The translations under genes and the position numbers were made by a program. A stretch of DNA of 6,378 nucleotides from Nanobdellota archaeon (GTDB taxonomy: Archaea > Nanobdellota > Nanobdellia > Pacearchaeales > GW2011-AR1), in NCBI GenBank assembly GCA_018901675.1, contig JAHIEH010000081.1, forward strand, positions 1 through 6,378. The letters are read 5' to 3'. Positions 5,796 through 6,378 of the stretch are shown here, piece by piece. Below the pieces are notes generated by a model that was given only the letters and a program-made list of their open reading frames with translations, was not told the origin of the DNA and did not search any database. How positions within the stretch are numbered: the first letter of the stretch is position 1; every line of letters starts with the position of its first letter.

Positions 5796-6068
5796 ATGAG
5801 AGAAACTCGCTATATGAAGCAGCTTGTGGATTACATCAAAAAAAATATCCCTAAAGGTTATACTCCTGATGCTTTGAAATGGGCACTGGTTGACCAAGGA
5901 TATTCTCGTGTAGAAGTTAATAGGGCTATGGAAATAGCTATTCACGAACTTGCACAAACTGCCCCGAAACTAAAGGAAAAGCCAATAATCAAATATGAAA
6001 TCATGGATGAAACGAATGCGCCTGTAGAAGTAAAGAAATCCTTCTGGAAGAGGTTATTCGGGCTTTGA
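5796..6068 (+). CDS. Small protein of unknown function with a UBA-like helical domain
   Basis: This 90-residue protein has no signal peptide or full membrane helix. Residues 7-50 read as three short helices with the pattern L..YI....P.GYT...L..AL..QGYSR..V..A.E.A; the G-Y turn and spacing resemble UBA-like three-helix folds and small HTH-like domains common in DPANN proteins. Residues 52-78 are a Lys/Pro-rich linker with a strand-like IIKYEIMDE. The C-terminus, KKSFWKRLFGL, is basic and aromatic and could form an amphipathic helix that touches a membrane or docks on a partner. The ATG at 5796 is supported by the TATA box 26 bp upstream; a later in-frame ATG at 5814 has no such support. Two T7 runs follow the stop, and the gene converges on the tRNA. 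The function is unknown. From memory, similar small proteins occur in DPANN genomes. Confidence 0.8.
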   Translation: MRETRYMKQLVDYIKKNIPKGYTPDALKWALVDQGYSRVEVNRAMEIAIHELAQTAPKLKEKPIIKYEIMDETNAPVEVKKSFWKRLFGL

Positions 6069-6097
6069 TTTTTTTGTGTTTCTTGTGCTCTTTTTTT
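6069..6097 (+). terminator. Double T-tract terminator after the 90-residue protein gene
   Basis: T7 at 6069-6075 begins directly after the TGA stop and a second T7 lies at 6091-6097, a typical archaeal termination zone. It separates this gene from the convergent tRNA. Confidence 0.55.
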
Positions 6098-6170
6098 AAG
6101 GTCGCTAAGTAAATTAATTCGCAATTACCTGATATTAACAACTTCTACGGCATCGAATAGAATTGTGAGA

Positions 6171-6251
6171 CGCCAGCACCCGGAATCGAACCGGGATGCC
6201 TGTTAAGGCCCAGCTCTCAAGGCTGGTGCACTACCATTATGCGATGCTGGC
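6171..6251 (-). tRNA. tRNA-Ser(UGA)
   Basis: Read on the minus strand, the acceptor stem GCCAGCA pairs perfectly with TGCTGGC. The D arm is GCA-TAATGGTAG-TGC, with the GG pair in its loop. The anticodon arm is CCAGC-CTTGAGA-GCTGG with anticodon TGA at 6217-6219. A long variable arm, GCCT-TAAC-AGGC, follows, then the T arm CCCGG-TTCGATT-CCGGG. The type II variable arm, the UGA anticodon and discriminator G73 (6171) together identify serine. CCA is not encoded. The length is 81 nt, short for tRNA-Ser because the D loop and variable arm are compact. Position 9 is C rather than the usual purine. No intron is seen in the anticodon loop. The nearest TATA box is about 101 bp from the mature 5' end, much farther than usual, because of the repeated segment upstream. 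Confidence 0.95.
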
Positions 6252-6327
6252 TTAGCCTAATTCGCACATCTCAAAGGAGATGGTCTAAGGAAGAACCTTG
6301 GTTCTTCTTATATGCGATGCTGGCTTA
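6238..6327 (-). repeat. 17-bp direct repeat duplicating the tRNA-Ser 5' end, 73-bp period
   Basis: TATGCGATGCTGGCTTA occurs exactly at 6238-6254 and at 6311-6327 on the plus strand. On the minus strand each copy is TAA followed by the first 14 tRNA nucleotides (5' acceptor strand, positions 8-9 and the start of the D arm). The downstream copy belongs to the intact tRNA; the upstream copy has no matching tRNA body. The 56 bp between them contain two hairpins: CATCTC-AAAG-GAGATG (6267-6282) and GAAGAACC-TT-GGTTCTTC (6290-6307). Confidence 0.85.
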
Positions 6328-6348
6328 AAATAGTGAGAAATCATAAGG

Positions 6349-6358
6349 TTATAAATAT
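6349..6358 (-). promoter_or_regulatory. TATA box for the tRNA-Ser transcript
   Basis: The minus strand reads ATATTTATAA. Its TTTATAA core is centred near 6352, about 28 bp from the first G of the upstream tRNA 5' copy (6324) and about 101 bp from the true tRNA G1 (6251). No other TATA-like sequence lies about 26 bp before 6251. Confidence 0.5.
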
Positions 6359-6378
6359 TATGCCCTCTTAAAGTGCTC

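Noticed and set aside
6115..6266. 9-bp direct repeat TAATTCGCA on both sides of the tRNA (6115-6123 and 6258-6266), as possible attachment sites or a second sign of tandem duplication
   Set aside because: Nine bases in AT-rich DNA can recur by chance, the surrounding sequence does not align, and no integrase is present.
6258..6324. Second, degenerate tRNA upstream of tRNA-Ser
   Set aside because: Only the first 14 nt match; no anticodon arm, T arm or 3' acceptor strand can be built from the rest of the segment.

Overview
The window looks like chromosomal DNA of an uncultivated DPANN-type archaeon (Pacearchaeota/Woesearchaeota-like). The reasons are AT-rich sequence, archaeal TATA boxes about 26 bp upstream of several starts, Shine-Dalgarno sites resembling the archaeal anti-SD complement, an AMP phosphorylase (an archaeal nucleotide-salvage enzyme often found in DPANN), a sequon-rich secreted surface protein with a C-terminal membrane anchor, and a tRNA-Ser(UGA) with G73 and no encoded CCA. 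The lineage is inferred from gene content only.

Layout. 1-216 (+): C-terminal part of a winged-helix DNA-binding protein, cut by the window edge. 224-931 (-): conserved-looking protein of unknown function, convergent with the first gene. 932-1105: divergent promoter region with a 12-bp perfect inverted repeat. 1106-2155 (+): AI-2E family (PerM/UPF0118) membrane protein. 2264-3736 (+): AMP phosphorylase. 3818-5461 (+): secreted, heavily N-glycosylatable surface protein with an Ig-like Cys module, a Ca-binding-like motif and a C-terminal anchor. 5462-5795: 334-bp gap with T-tracts, a REP-like hairpin and a compact three-way-junction fold ending in a T-run, a candidate structured RNA. 5796-6068 (+): 90-residue protein of unknown function with a UBA-like helical domain. 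6171-6251 (-): tRNA-Ser(UGA), whose 5' end is repeated exactly 73 bp upstream, at the place where the promoter predicts transcription to begin.

The genes do not form an obvious pathway or operon. Almost every gene has its own promoter. Three starts (931-, 1106+, 5796+) lie about 26 bp from a TATA centre with no SD, so their mRNAs are probably leaderless; the AMP phosphorylase and the surface protein instead have SD-like sites. No mobile element, CRISPR array or defence system was seen. The two least explained features are the folded intergenic element at 5558-5645 and the partial tRNA duplication at 6238-6327.
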